This document shows positions 34,150 to 45,339 of a DNA stretch of 64,000 nucleotides, one piece after another (position 1 is the stretch's first letter; every line of letters begins with the position of its first letter). Below the pieces are notes generated by a model. It worked only from the letters and a program-made list of their open reading frames with translations, was not told the origin of the DNA and did not search any database. This stretch comes from Anagrus nilaparvatae (taxonomy: Eukaryota > Arthropoda > Insecta > Hymenoptera > Mymaridae): positions 5,952,001 to 6,016,000 of the forward strand of contig JAKSXM010000014.1 of assembly GCA_022575985.1 (NCBI GenBank). The letters run 5' to 3'. The translations under genes were made by a program, and so were the position numbers.

Positions 34150-35400
34150 CTAAATTTGAAAAATATACTTTAATACTCTTTTTAAATTAGGAGAATGATG
34201 GTACGTAACGTATACAGGGCGGGATGGAATTCCAAAGATTAGCATACTTAACTTGGTAGGATAAAAGACTAGAATCAGTGGATACTATGGGAATAGCTAG
34301 ATCTTTATGAGGTCCTCTCTGTGCCTTGCTACTGTGGTAAGGTTTAAAAAAAGAGAGAAGGAGAGGAGGTTCTTTCATCCTTATAATTCTGTACATGATC
34401 AGCATGGCAATGTAATTACGATGAGAGTCATTGCTAAGCCATTTTAGTTTTTTCCTAAAGGGAGTGATTCTTTCACTCCTACCTATTCCAAAAATATACT
34501 GTATTTTTGAGTTTGCTAACATTTGTAACTGAGCACAAAGTGAAAAAGATGCATCAGCATAGTCTTCTACGCAATAGTTAGGGTGTACACGATTTGATGA
34601 ATCTCAAACTAAATAGAAGCTCTATTTACTTTCTTAGAAACATGATGGACCTGCTGTTTCCAAGACAGAGTACTGTTTAAAATCACCCCAAGACTAGTTA
34701 CTTCATCTACAAAAGGAACTGAATCACCATTTTTATTAATTACCATACTAGAAACTTCAAGTTTCTTAAAAAGTCCTATCATATGTGAAGTTCCGAAAAC
34801 AATAGCTGAAGTTTTTTTTTATATTGAAGGACATTAAGTTAGTTTCGGCCCGTTCTGATACTTTATTAGCTGAGTCTGATAGTAGCTGCAGGCCATGTTG
34901 AATTTGATCCGCAGGTACCTGAATGTATATTTGTAGGTCTTCAGCATAGAGAATCTGATTCAAGTAGAGTTTCAGGTCATTCATATAGATGCAAAATAAG
35001 AGGGGCCCCAAGACCAACCCCTGTGGCACATCTATATTTATTTCACGCGGGGCTGAGGTTGATGATTTTGAATAGAAACACATCGAGCGAGCATAGAGAT
35101 ATGACCAAAACCATTCAAAGGCTGTTTTAGAGAAACCGATATCTTGTAATTTCTTTAACAGTCTAGATGGAGATACATTATCAAAGGCTTTCGAGAAGTC
35201 AAACTGTACTAACAGAATTGCTAGCTTCTTGTTCTTTCCTATACGAATGTCATCAGTAAGTTTTATTAAGGCTGTCTGGGTAATATGATGTTTTCTAAAG
35301 CCCGTCTGGAATTTATCCAGAATATTTGATTTAATCAAGAAGCCAACCAGCTGGTCGTGTGCTAACTTCTCCAAAACCTTTGAGAGGATATGCGTATGCC
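34150..35400 (-). pseudogene. LINE reverse transcriptase, 5'-truncated and broken
   Basis: Reverse strand. 35374-34766 (202 codons) reads DQLVGFLIKSNILDKFQTGF, then QFDFSKAFDNVSPSRLLKKL (motif A with its Asp), VPQGLVLGPLLFCIYMNDL (motif B) and ILYAEDLQIY. The last should be YADD in a working enzyme; here the third residue is Glu. The frame then breaks, continues as VTSLGVILNSTLSWKQQV near 34700-34630 and ends in a 34522-34187 frame with the usual LINE C-terminal YANLWNSIPP. There is no endonuclease domain, as expected for 5' truncation. Clade uncertain (Jockey/CR1-like). Confidence 0.75.
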
Positions 35401-36480
35401 TTATGTATGCCTAATATATAAATTATTATTTAACCAAATTACCGCGTTACAAATATTTGTATAAACATTAAAATAGTTTTAGGAAGAATCTAAATCTAAT
35501 TTTAAGAAACGTTGCCAAAGGCACTATGTTTTCTAATTAGAAATAACAGAATTTTCTTAATGGTCTATTTTACCAAACAAAATACAATGTCATCAGAAAA
35601 ACTAAAAATGTTATTTTCCTTGCTATTGCTTGTTTAATATCTCATGGAAAAAATTAGTTATTATTTAAAGATTATATAAATACACTATTATATAAATTTT
35701 TTTTTATAAGAAACATTTCTGCCATACAGTTTTTGTTGTAGCTAACGTGGTTATATTGAATTTCTAAAATTATTATCAACATAGAAAAAAATTAGATTGC
35801 GACCATTAAGTTGATTACTTTAGTAATTAACAACGTAGTCAGCCATTTTTTAATAGTTTAATTCTTTAATTAAATGAATTGTTATTTACGAAGATTAATT
35901 TTGACTTTGAATACTGTAATGCAATAATTTGCATTATCAGATTAAAGTATTTTTACTATTTTATATTTAAATATTCTGTATTTTCCCGCGTATTTTCTAC
36001 TTATGAAGCTGCAAGTTTTGTAAGTGCTGCTCAAATAATCGAATCGTCAGTACGACAAAACGGATGGAGGAGTGTCGAAGATCTGACCCAGGTTCTGATT
36101 TTCTGGCTATATTTATACTGCATTTTTGGCAATGGTCACCAGTGGATTGACAGAGATCTCTAAACAGGATCTATTCTATTCTTTTTTGTAGTTCGCCTCG
36201 AGTTTTGGCGGTTTGATACCTTCACGTGTATACCAGTTATGTTTCGAATAAACTATTGGAAATCGACTTATTGTATTTAGTTTCGTGTTTCTTCTTTTAT
36301 CCGCGCAAGGTAACCCTTGGTCGACGATTTATGGTAATCCTGGCTTTAAGCTTTGCTAGCTATTACATTCCTCCCCTTACAAAAAAAACTTTTCATAAAA
36401 GATTTTCTTAAAGGAGCTTTTTCGTGATCTAAATGATTTAATACTGTAATACTGTAAGTATTTTTTTCATATTTATTGTG
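35401..36480. other. No firm gene; one unassigned open frame
   Basis: 35879-36163 is open on the plus strand. Its middle (SFVSAAQIIESSVRQNGWRS, about 36013-36075) looks less random than its surroundings, but I cannot assign it. 36180-36375 is less AT-rich with AATAAA near 36245 and could be an LTR fragment. Neither is more than a suggestion. Confidence 0.3.
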
Positions 36481-38152
36481 CAATAGGGTTGTTCACAAAA
36501 AAAAGTGCGCCAAAAATGTTCTTCCTGAAGTATGTTGAAGTTTAGGTGAGAAAATGATCCCATACCAATTTTTAGCTCTTTTCAGAACGATTTAGGGGTC
36601 GCACAAACCCAGGGTAGCTCTTCAGTGGTTCGCTAATACCGACAATTAGTGGGAATGACAAAATCTTTTTTTAAAATACGTTTTCTATACTTCCTAATAT
36701 GATTTCGGTGTCGCTAAACTCGAAAATGAGGTCCTCAGAGTCCGAAAATACCTTAATCACACTTAATCACCGAAAACTCCCCTTTTTTTACCAAAAATTT
36801 TTGGATTTTATAGCGAAAATCATATATATTCGAAACATCTGCGTGCTCAATTCTATAACAATGTTATAAGATATGGTTTTTTGGCAAGTTACCAAATAAC
36901 GCTGTCATATTGCCATTCTACCAAAATACTACCGTTTGGTCACATTTTTTTCGTATAAGTTCTACCTTTCAAACGCCGTAAACCGCAATTTTTCATCACC
37001 GATTTTCTCATCGCTATAGTTAGTAAATCAAATGTCCATTTTTTGCCAAAAATGACAAATTTTAAAATTGCTGTTAAAATTTTAATTTTTGATGAAAATG
37101 AGTCTTAAAGGTCTCGAAAATTTCAAATAATATTTAAGTTTTGAAAAAATTTTTACTCATTCCCTTTCAATTGTTTGTTTAGCAGATATGATAGTTTAAA
37201 AAAAGAGTTTTAATTTAAGGTTTTTTAAAAAAAATCTTATTTTATCACTATCTTTGTCGAATCATCTTGAAAAGGTATAAAGCAAAATGGACGAGTGAAA
37301 AATTTTTCGAAACTTGAGACTAGTACAAAATGTTGAAGACCTATAAGACTTATTTTCTTCAAAAATTACAATTTTAGCAGCAATTTTAAATTTGGTCATT
37401 TTTGGCAATAAATGGACATTTGATTTACTAACTTGAGCGATGAGAGAATCTGATGAAAATTGCGGTTTACGGCGTTAGAAAGGTCAATTTTTTTTTTTAT
37501 TTTTTTATTTTGAATTACTTATACCTTTAACCCTCCGTGTGTCAACTTGGTGTATATTGTCCACCAACTTTTTACGACATAGTTGTAACTTATACAAAAA
37601 AAATGAGACCGAACGGTAGTATTTTGGTAAAATTGCAATATGACAGCGTTATTTGGAAAATTGCCTAAAAACCCTATCTTATAACATTGTTATAGAATTG
37701 AGCCCTGCGTTTCTCGGCCAAGAAGGCGCGTTGGAATAAACGGAAGGAGATTTCGGTATTTTTTCAACATTTTTAAGTCTTCAATTGTAATTTATAATCC
37801 AGATGTTTCGAATATATACGATTTTCGCTATAAAATACAAAAATTTTTGGTAAAAGAAGGGGTGTTTTCGGTGTTTAAGGGTGATTAAGGTATTTTCGGA
37901 CTCTGAGGACCTCATTTACGAGTTGAATGACACCGAAAACATATTAGGAAGTATAGAAAACGTATTTTTAAAAAAATTTTTGGCTTTCATACTAATTGTC
38001 TGTATTAGCCAACCACTTGAGAGCTACCCAGGGTTTGTGCGACCCCCAAATCGTTCTCAAATGAGTTAAAAATTGGTATGGAATCATTTTGTCACCTAAA
38101 CTTCAACATACTACAGGAAAAAAAATTTTTGGCGCACTGAAAAACCCTATTG
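36481..38152. mobile_element. 1.7 kb foldback element with arms over 500 bp
   Basis: CAATAGGGTT at 36481 and AACCCTATTG ending at 38152 are the termini. The left arm (36481 to about 37035) is matched inverted by the right arm (about 37430-38152) through GGTCGCACAAACCC, GAGGTCCTCAGAGTCCGAAAATACC, ATAACAATGTTATAAGAT and others. The 62-codon frame at 37881 is an accident of the arm. Related sequence occurs at 48840-49410 (CTCTCATCGCTATAGT). No transposase is visible. Confidence 0.85.
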
Positions 38153-38261
38153 TGTATACAAAATACACTTTTTCTAAAAAAAATTTTGGGCTCTTTTGGT
38201 TTGCCCAGCGAAAATGACTTCATGAATTTTGTATTCTCTCTTACTGATATGAAATAAAAAA

Positions 38262-38560
38262 AATCTTTTAAATCCTTGCTAATTCTTGCTACACTGTAGT
38301 TGCCGCACATTTTAACACGTGTTTCCTTATGTAAAAATCATTTTTTTATGAAAAAAAGACACATATGTGTCAAAATTTATATAAATTTTTTACTTTGCAA
38401 AAGTTGAAAAAAACTCGCGTCGCGTTTCCCGTAGGTCAATATTGTCCACGGTCGTACTAGGCACCCATAGCATGACTAAACGGCTAAAAAAAAAATAACG
38501 AGACTTGGCAGATGTTTATAATATGGGTGAAAGTGTTTTTAGAAGGGGTAACCAATTAAC
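38262..38560 (-). pseudogene. piggyBac fragment (third partial copy)
   Basis: The reverse strand carries MCGNYSVARIS at about 38310-38278 and the GACACGTG-like and ACGGTC...CGTGGACAAT flanking phrases seen at 44402-44870, so it is a truncated and mutated relative of the two 1.25 kb copies nearby. Confidence 0.7.
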
Positions 38561-38611
38561 GCGATATATGTATGTTCAGTGCATGCACGGCTTTCACAAT
38601 TAACACATCAA

Positions 38612-38996
38612 GAAATTATAGTTTTAAAAATCTAGTTGTGTTCCGCCATTTATTTATTTATTATAAAACAAATTTTTTATTAATACATATAATCAGCAAA
38701 TTAACTAATCTTAATCCATCGAGCCGTATTTATTATATTAAAAGGAGGGTTAAAGGTATAAGTAATTCAAAAAAAAAAATTAAAACAAAAATTGATTTTT
38801 TTTTCTGCAAACTAATGTACTACCTTAAATGAAAGAAACTTTATTCATTACTAGGGGGTTTTTTTTAATATAATAAATACGGCTCGATGGATTAAGAATA
38901 GTTAATTTGCTGATTATATGTATTAATAAAAAATTTGTTTTATAATAAATAAATAAATGGCGGAACACAACTAGATTTTTAAAACTATAAAACCCC
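38612..38996. mobile_element. Palindrome around a duplicated piggyBac flank
   Basis: 38612-38740 is mirrored by 38869-38996 (TAATCCATCGAGCCGTATTT versus AAATACGGCTCGATGGATTA). The centre (38741-38868, AAGGAGGGTTAAAGG to ATTACTAGG) matches the DNA just outside the piggyBac copy ending at 44982. A stretch of that flank again appears inverted at 38990-39100. Confidence 0.7.
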
Positions 38997-39101
38997 CTAG
39001 TAATGAATAAAGTTTCTTTCATTTAAGGTAGTACATTAGTTTGCAGAAAAAAAAATCAATTTTTGTTTTAATTTTTTTTTTTGAATTACTTATACCTTTA
39101 A

Positions 39102-40356
39102 CCCTCCTTGTGTCCACTAGGTCGATATAGTCCACCAACTTTTTACGACATAGCTGTAACTCGGGCATGGGCAATGGTTGATGGTTGGTGCCCCATCCTG
39201 AAAAAAACTTTCACCCTTGTTATGAACATCTACCAAACCGCGTTAGTTTTGGTTTAGCCGTTTAGTCATACTGTGGGTGCCAAGTTGGACCGTGGACGAT
39301 ATCTACCTACGGGACACGCGACGCGAGTTTTTTTTCAACTTTTGGTAAGTAAAAAATTTTATCAAATACGCTCCAAAATAATAAATTTTGACACATATAT
39401 GCCTTTTTTCATAAAAAAAAGATTTTTACATAAAAAACACGTGTCAGGCCAAACCTGATACGGCTAGCTTTTGCTATAATAAGGGCATGACTTTGGTTTC
39501 TAATGCACCGAATAAGCAAAAAGTAGACCTAGCCGTATCAAATTTTCATAAAGCTGGTAAAATGTTAAGCCGAAAATCACCACTGCCTCCTAAACCGGAT
39601 ATAATTTTATTCTATAATAAAACTAAATTCGGGGTAGACACCGTTGACCACATGTGCGGCAACTACAGTGTAGCAAGAATTAGCAGTAGCTGGCCAATGC
39701 GGATCTTCTACGGAATGCTCGTCCAAAGTGGGGTCAACTCCAATATTATTTATAATTTGAATCCAAACCTCGACAGCATGGTAAGGAAGGATTTTCTTAG
39801 GGAACTAGGTTTCGACCTAATAAAACCTCACTTGCTGACGCGTTTACAAATCTCGACGTTGAGAGTAGTCAATCAGGAAATGATACGGAATATTCTACAA
39901 TTACCAACGGAATGTGACAAAAAGCAAATACATTTCGAAGATCAAAAGAGGCACTATTGCAGTTGTTGCTCACCAAATGATTAAAAAAACAATATGGTGC
40001 TGTTCGCATCGTCTAAGAGGTGCTTGCGACGAACATCTTCTCCAAACGTGTTACAAATGTAGAAATATGATATATTTAAAATTTTTTTTGTACTATTTTC
40101 TTTTTTATAATTCATATCAAAATTTTTTATACAAAAAATATTAAAAACAATTAAAAAAAATAATAAACTGTTGCAAAAAATTTTTTTCCTAAAAATTTCA
40201 CAAAATAAATCCATTTTTTTTCTCTCCAAAATTTGATTATGACGAACCACCTTAATTTTTTTTGACAAAATTTTTTTTAATCACTTATAAACAACTTTTT
40301 TGGCCATTAAATGCCCCTGGGGGTCTGTTTATCCAATAAAACCTTCATGCAGAGGG
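39102..40356 (+). mobile_element. piggyBac derivative, copy B
   Basis: Starts CCCTCCTTG at 39102 and ends GCAGAGGG at 40356, with TTAA on both sides (39098-39101 and 40357-40360), the diagnostic piggyBac target duplication. At 1255 bp it is half the usual length or less and keeps only the transposase 3' half. It forms an inverted pair with 43730-44982; the similarity extends about 25 bp beyond the 3' TTAA and further beyond the 5' one. Confidence 0.88.
39487..39984 (+). pseudogene. piggyBac transposase C-terminal half
   Basis: An open frame of 165 codons. KPDIILFYNKTKFGVDTVDHMCGNYS contains the last catalytic Asp of the DDD triad in the VDTVD context, followed by the conserved WPMRIFYGMLVQSGVNS. 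The C-terminal Cys-rich domain begins (RHYCSCCSPND) and then breaks: its remaining part (WCCSHRLRGACDEHLLQTCYKC) is in another frame at 39980-40070. The first two catalytic Asp residues and the N-terminus are absent, so the piece is non-functional. The same frame break is present in the inverted copy. Confidence 0.85.
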
Positions 40357-40383
40357 TTAAAAATTACCTGTTAAAATTATATA

Positions 40384-41169
40384 TTTTACCTGAATAATCC
40401 GTCTGGTGACTTAGTAAACTATTTAACATCAAAACCGACGCGTTTCGGAACTTGTATTAAAACACTAACACTTAACACTAATTACATAAAAAGTACAAAA
40501 TGTTTAATATATATAATAAATAAAATATTTATTTGCACAAAACAACACTGTGTTGACATTTTGAGCGCGCGCTATAGAGGCCGGCGAAAACCTGATTTTA
40601 ATATTCGTGATAGAATGATAATTTTAAAATTTTTAAAATCCGTTTATTCGATGTTATTATTATTATTGTCATTTAAAATTTGTGATGATTGAAATTTAAA
40701 TGCCTTATATATTTCAAATTTCTCGAAAGCGTTCATAATATTTCCTTTATTGCATATATGCAGTGGCTTTAAAATTATTATTATTAGAGTTCCCATAGTC
40801 GCAGAAAAATTAAAATCAAACTTCGCTAAACATTTGATAAACGAAAATCATAACTGCTCCAGTTTACAGAACAACTTAAAGCCACTGCATATATGCAATA
40901 AAGGAAATATTATGAACGCTTTCGAGAAATTTGAAATATATAAGGCATTTAAATTTCAATCATCACAAATTTTAAATGACCAGTTACACTTTAAATCAAA
41001 TTCCTCATATAATATAGCGATAAACATAAACAACAACAATAATAATAATAACATCGAATTTAAGTCCGCTGTACCGGTCCCAAGCCCGGAGCCTCATAAG
41101 GCTGAGGAAGGAGGAGGGTGGTTCTGGCCTCCTTTTTTCAAGGTTGAACTCGAATCAAGGATATAGGAT
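40384..41169. pseudogene. Penelope-like element fragments in the spacer
   Basis: Plus strand 40796-41010 reads EKLKSNFAKHLINENHNC, EIYKAFKF and LNDQLHFKSNSSYN, the C-terminal tail after the GIY-YIG endonuclease of Penelope-like elements. 40667-40773 is an inverted copy of 40876-40982, so the fragment forms a hairpin. The reverse complement of 40434-40447 reads CCGAAACGCGTCGG, a phrase like the 3' side of Penelope hammerhead motifs, but no CTGATGA partner is found nearby. An (AAT)n tract lies at 41030-41055. Confidence 0.6.
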
Positions 41170-41176
41170 ATAGCTC

Positions 41177-41440
41177 TCTGGAACAACTGAGGCTGCCCTA
41201 TAAATCGGGCCTCATGCCTTGCATTTCTCCGGGGACATGCAATATGCTTTACCCCATGTGTCCATGTTAGGAATGCCGCAGACTGCTCATAATTAGTCTA
41301 AAAGAGGTTCTGGAATAACTGAGGCTGCCCTATAAACCGGGTATTATGCCTTGTCTTTCCCTCGAGCATTCTTGACAAGCATGCAGCCGCAGACTGCTAT
41401 CATAAAACTATACTTGAGGAAGAGGCAAATTAAAGGGGTT
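41177..41440 (+). repeat. 132 bp tandem repeats, LINE 5' untranslated region
   Basis: TCTGGAACAACTGAGGCTGCC (41177) recurs near 41309, both followed by CCCTATAAA and a GCCGCAGACTGCT phrase at the end of the unit. Such repeated, GC-richer leaders are common upstream of R1-group LINE ORFs. It precedes the Gag-like fragment at 41900. Confidence 0.7.
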
Positions 41441-41859
41441 CCAAGGTTTTCTGCAACCTAAGTGCGATTTAAGCCACATACAGGGTTGCCTTAGACCTGA
41501 CGTATTGGCTCTTAGCATGGGAGAATTCTACTCCGAGCACAGCGATGTAGCCGATTAAAGGTAGTCGCGAGTCCCGCTAAATCATGACTACAGGTTGTAT
41601 TTTCTGGTTTAGTAATGTGTGAAGGTGATGGGTTATTGGGTTATTGGGAAGTGGCATTGTCATCAGACAAGGAGGAGCAATCCTCCATTCTGTAAGGGAA
41701 TCATTGTCGTCTGGTTCCAGAGTAAAATCTGACATCAGCCCTCATGATTCCACTGGTAGATGCCTGACCTGTTCCATGACAGGTATAAAACAATGTGGAA
41801 TGGTAGCAAACATGAAGGTGGAAACACTTCACCTGCTAGATTGAGGATTGATGTTCCCT

Positions 41860-42123
41860 CGCGTCATGCAGAACTATGACGACATGAAAGTCGCCATCTT
41901 CAAGGCTAAGGGCACTTAGGTGGAAATGGCGGTCGTAGACCTACCAGAAGCCGCCGCACTAAAATTGACCAAAAAAGGCCGGATAAATAATGGCTGGTCT
42001 AATTGGCAAGTGCGCTTAAGAGCCGAGGTTACACGGTGCTTTAAGTGTCTTGGTTTCGGCCACAACCAGTGGTCATGTAAGGGCATGGACCGAAAATTTG
42101 CGTGTTTTAAATGTGGCGTTTAA
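41860..42123 (+). pseudogene. R1-like LINE ORF1 fragment with zinc knuckle
   Basis: Reads VVDLPEAAALKLTKKG, then RCFKCLGFGHNQWSC, a CCHC knuckle (C-x2-C-x4-H-x4-C), and KFACFKCGV before the stop, i.e. the beginning of a second knuckle. This is the RNA-binding part of ORF1 in R1-group elements. It matches the layout of the better preserved ORF1 at 49798-50822. It is separated from its endonuclease part (42951-43709) by unrelated DNA. Confidence 0.75.
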
Positions 42124-42950
42124 GGCCACAAGTATATATATTAAAGTAACATAATAACAATACTTGTGTTATTTAATTTCGCTGCAATCCTATCTTTCCA
42201 CAAAATACCATATTAAGGTCCGGGAGATACATTATCGCCGAAAATAGTGAAAGCCGACCAACATCAAGAAATCAACGTAAGGATCTCGAGTGTGATATTT
42301 TGGTTCACTACCCAGATACATAACAAGCGGCCCGGGTTCGATTCCCGGTACCGGAACCGGAATATCGTTTAATGAATACCGAGGAAGACTTTTACACAAT
42401 ACGAGGATATAACTAATTTAAGAATCGATACAATATCAACTGTGGCCCGATCGTAAGAGAGAGCTGTAGTTCTAAGTCATACTTTATATACCCACAATGA
42501 TAGGAGTGACAATATTTGTCTAATGGTGGTTTAAACTCTCCGCCTAGTCGTAAACTTTCAATTGAATGACGCGTAGGCGTTGCTAAAGTTTCTAAGGCAT
42601 TATTAATCAGTATCTTTATTGTGTTTTATTACTCCGTTTAGGAGGGTGAGCTTTTTAATTTATTATAACTGGAAGTAAAGAATTCTATTTTATTACTCAG
42701 TTTACGACTGTCTACGGAGGGTGAGTTTAATAAGATATTGATTTTTATTACTCAGTATATGACTGGAAGCGGAAAGTTCTATTTTATTACTCATTTTACG
42801 ACTGTCTACGGAGGGTCGAGCTTTTTAATAAGATTTTGATCTACCATTTATGTATGATTCTTTATTTGGGGAATTTTATTATTCTTATATAAGATAGATT
42901 TTATGCGTAAAAAGAAGTAAGGGTGTTTTGAAATTGATTTTGATATATGG
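42124..42950. other. Insertion between LINE fragments, with a tRNA-half and tandem repeats
   Basis: 42332-42348 is a perfect T arm (CCGGG-TTCGATT-CCCGG, with B box GGTTCGATTCC) followed by an acceptor-like TACCGGA. No matching 5' half is present, so it is a tRNA or SINE fragment. 42618-42850 holds two copies of a roughly 100 bp dimer (TTTATTACTCAGTTTACGAC...CTACGGAGGGTGAG). Confidence 0.55.
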
Positions 42951-43709
42951 GTGAGTCCTTATAGGTGTATTTTATGGAAAAATATTGACGAACGTCATAG
43001 CAATAGGAACCAGCAATTCTGGTTAACCCATGACGCAGGCCGGTGCGCTATATGGCTACGAGGTCGTGCTCAGACGTCTATGTCCCGACATGGAAAAGGC
43101 AACAGCCACGTCTGGGCAAAATGCGGTGATACAACTTTCATTAGTTGTTATTTGTCACCGAATGACACTATTGGGGTGTTCAGCGCAAAGCTGGCCTCAT
43201 TGGAGGAAACGATAAGGGAAGTCTCTGGCAATATCATATTTGCTGGGGACTTAAATGCCAGGGCCGTGGAATGAAGAATGCCAACCACGAACCGTAGGGG
43301 AACGTTGATCCTAGAGATGGCCGCTAGAACTGATCTGGTGGTCATGAACTCTGGGAACAATCCAACCTACGTAAGGCCAGGCTTCGGTGAATCGATCCCT
43401 GACGTCACTTTTGCCTCGGCCGGGCTGGCAGAAAGAGAGGGCGGTTGGAGAATGATGGATGGAGCCAATGGCAGAGACCATAATTACATCACCTTCAAAG
43501 TGCGTGATAGGGTCGTTAATCGGCCCCCGTACAAAAAGCGCCCACTAACCTGGAATGTGTCAAAGATGGACGAGGACAGATTTGTGGTTTATTATCTTCG
43601 CGAAGAGTTCTCGTCTATTCCTGCCTGGTATGGAGGACCTACCACCCCGCGAGAGGCAGAGACTTTTGTCAAGAGAGTAACTGCTCTTCTGAGCAAACTA
43701 TATATATAA
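42951..43709 (+). pseudogene. R1-like LINE apurinic endonuclease domain fragment
   Basis: Two adjoining same-frame pieces (42951-43274 and 43278-43709) are separated by a single TGA (43272-43274). FISCYLSPND and IIFAGDLNARAVE are the central endonuclease motifs (the GDLNA Asp and Asn are catalytic-site residues). The TGA sits where the homologous element has VD followed by a stop as well (51209). Then RRGTLILEMAARTDL and IPDVTFASAG follow, and GRDHNYITF gives the conserved final Asp-His. The reverse transcriptase is missing: the copy ends at 43725, where the piggyBac copy starts. Confidence 0.75.
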
Positions 43710-43729
43710 TTTTAACAGGTGATTTTTAA

Positions 43730-44982
43730 CCCTCTGCATGAAGGTTTTATTGGATAAACAGACCCCCAGGGGCATTTTATGGCCAAAAAAGTTGTTTATA
43801 AGTGATTAAAAAAAATTTTGTCAAAAAAAATTAAGGTGGTTCGTCATAATCAAATTTTGGAGAGAAAAAAAATGGTATTATTTTGTGAAATTTTTAGGAA
43901 AAAAATTTTTTGCAACAGTTTATTATTTTTTTTAATTGTTTTTAATATTTTTTGTATAAAAAATATTGATATGAATTATAAAAAAGAAAATAGTACAAAA
44001 AAAATTTTAAATATATCAATTTCTACATTTGTAACACGTTCGGAGAAGATGTTCGTCGCAAGCACCTCTTAGACAATGCGAACAGCACCATATTGTTTTT
44101 TTAATCATTTGGTGAGCAACAACTGCAATAGTGCCTCTTTTGATCTTCGAAACGTATTTGCTTTTTGTCACATTCCGTTGGTAATTGTAGAATATTCCGT
44201 ATCATTTCCTGATTGACTACTCTCAACGTCGAGATTTGTAAACGCGTCAGCAAGTGAGGTTTTATTAGGTCGAAACCTAGTTCCCTAAGAAAATCCTTCC
44301 TTACCATGCTGTCGAGGTTTGGATTCAAATTATAAATAATATTGGAGTTGACCCCACTTTGGACGAGCATTCCGTAGAAGATCCGCATTGGCCAGCTATT
44401 GCTAATTCTTGCTACACTGTAGTTGCCGCACATGTGGTCAACAGTGTCTACCCCGAATTTAGTTTTATTATAGAATAAAATTATATCCGGTTTAGGAGGC
44501 AGTGGTGATTTTTGGCATAACATTTTACCAGCTTTATGAAAATTTGATACGGCTAGGTCTACTTTTTGCTTATTTGGTGCATTAGAAACCAAAGTCATGC
44601 CCTTATTATAGCAAAAGCTAGCCGTATCAGGTTTGGCCTGACACGTGCTTTTTATGTAAAAATATTTTTTTTTGAAAAAAGGCATATATGTGTCAAAATT
44701 TATTATTTTGGAGCGTATTTGATAAGATTTTTTACTTATCAAAAATTGAAAAAAAACTCGCGTCGCGTGTCCCGTAGGTAGATATCGTCCACGGTCCAAC
44801 TTGGCACCCACAGTATGACTAAACGGCTAAACCAAAACTAACGCGGTTTGGTAGTTGTTCATAAAAAGGGTGAAAGTTTTTTTCAGGATGGGGCACCAAC
44901 CATCAACCATTGCCCATGCCCGAGTTACAGCTATGTCGTAAAAAGTTGGTGGACGATATCGACCTAGTGGACACAAGGAGGG
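43730..44982 (-). mobile_element. piggyBac derivative, copy C (inverted)
   Basis: CCCTCTGCATG at 43730 and AAGGAGGG ending at 44982, both flanked by TTAA (43726-43729; 44983-44986). 1253 bp, nearly identical to copy B in reverse orientation, with matching sequence on both flanks, so the pair is better explained by an inverted segmental duplication than by two independent insertions. Confidence 0.88.
44101..44811 (-). pseudogene. piggyBac transposase C-terminal half, copy C
   Basis: Open for 236 codons on the reverse strand. From the Met at about residue 72 it equals the copy B protein almost residue for residue (MTLVSNAPNKQKVD, FGVDTVDHMCGNYS, WPMRIFYGMLVQSG) and ends at the same RHYCSCCSPND stop. 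The extra N-terminal residues (MGAKLDRGRYLPTG...) are also present in copy B at 39273-39458 but in a broken frame, and do not look like piggyBac protein. The shared frame break means both derive from one already dead copy. Confidence 0.8.
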
Positions 44983-45059
44983 TTAAAGGTATAAGTAATT
45001 CAAAAAAAAAATTAAAACAAAAATTGATTTTTTTTTCTGCAAACTAATGTACTACCTTA

Positions 45060-45300
45060 AATGAAAGAAACTTTATACATTACCAGGGTGTTTTCGAGGT
45101 AAGGAAAAACGTTTTTATGAATGAAAATTTTCATATTTTCCTATTTTCCAAGATGGCGGAGCAATAAACACCCTGAAAAGAAACTTTATACATTACCAGG
45201 GGGTTTACAAGGTTGAGAAAAACGTTTTTATGAGTAAAAATTTTAATATTTTTACACCAGCATATTTTCCAATTTTTTAAGATGGCGGACCAGTAAATAT
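45060..45300. repeat. 113 bp tandem duplication
   Basis: GAAACTTTATACATTACCAGG at 45067 recurs at 45180, followed in both by AGGAAAAACGTTTTTATGA-like and AAGATGGCGGA phrases. Confidence 0.8.
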
Positions 45301-45339
45301 CCAAAAATATACTTATACATAGTTTAATAACATTATATC

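Noticed and set aside
35580..35600. CTGATGA on the reverse strand as a hammerhead core
   Set aside because: No helix II or GAAA follows at the required distance.
38092..38310. Possible 72-residue reverse-strand gene
   Set aside because: Only the first 11 residues match piggyBac; the rest runs into the end of the foldback element. Treated as a piggyBac fragment.
40434..40447. Hammerhead ribozyme on the reverse strand
   Set aside because: The GAAACGCGTC phrase is present, but no CTGATGA core segment lies within a plausible distance.
42332..42357. tRNA gene
   Set aside because: Only the T arm and 3' acceptor strand are recognisable; no D arm, anticodon arm or 5' acceptor strand matches.
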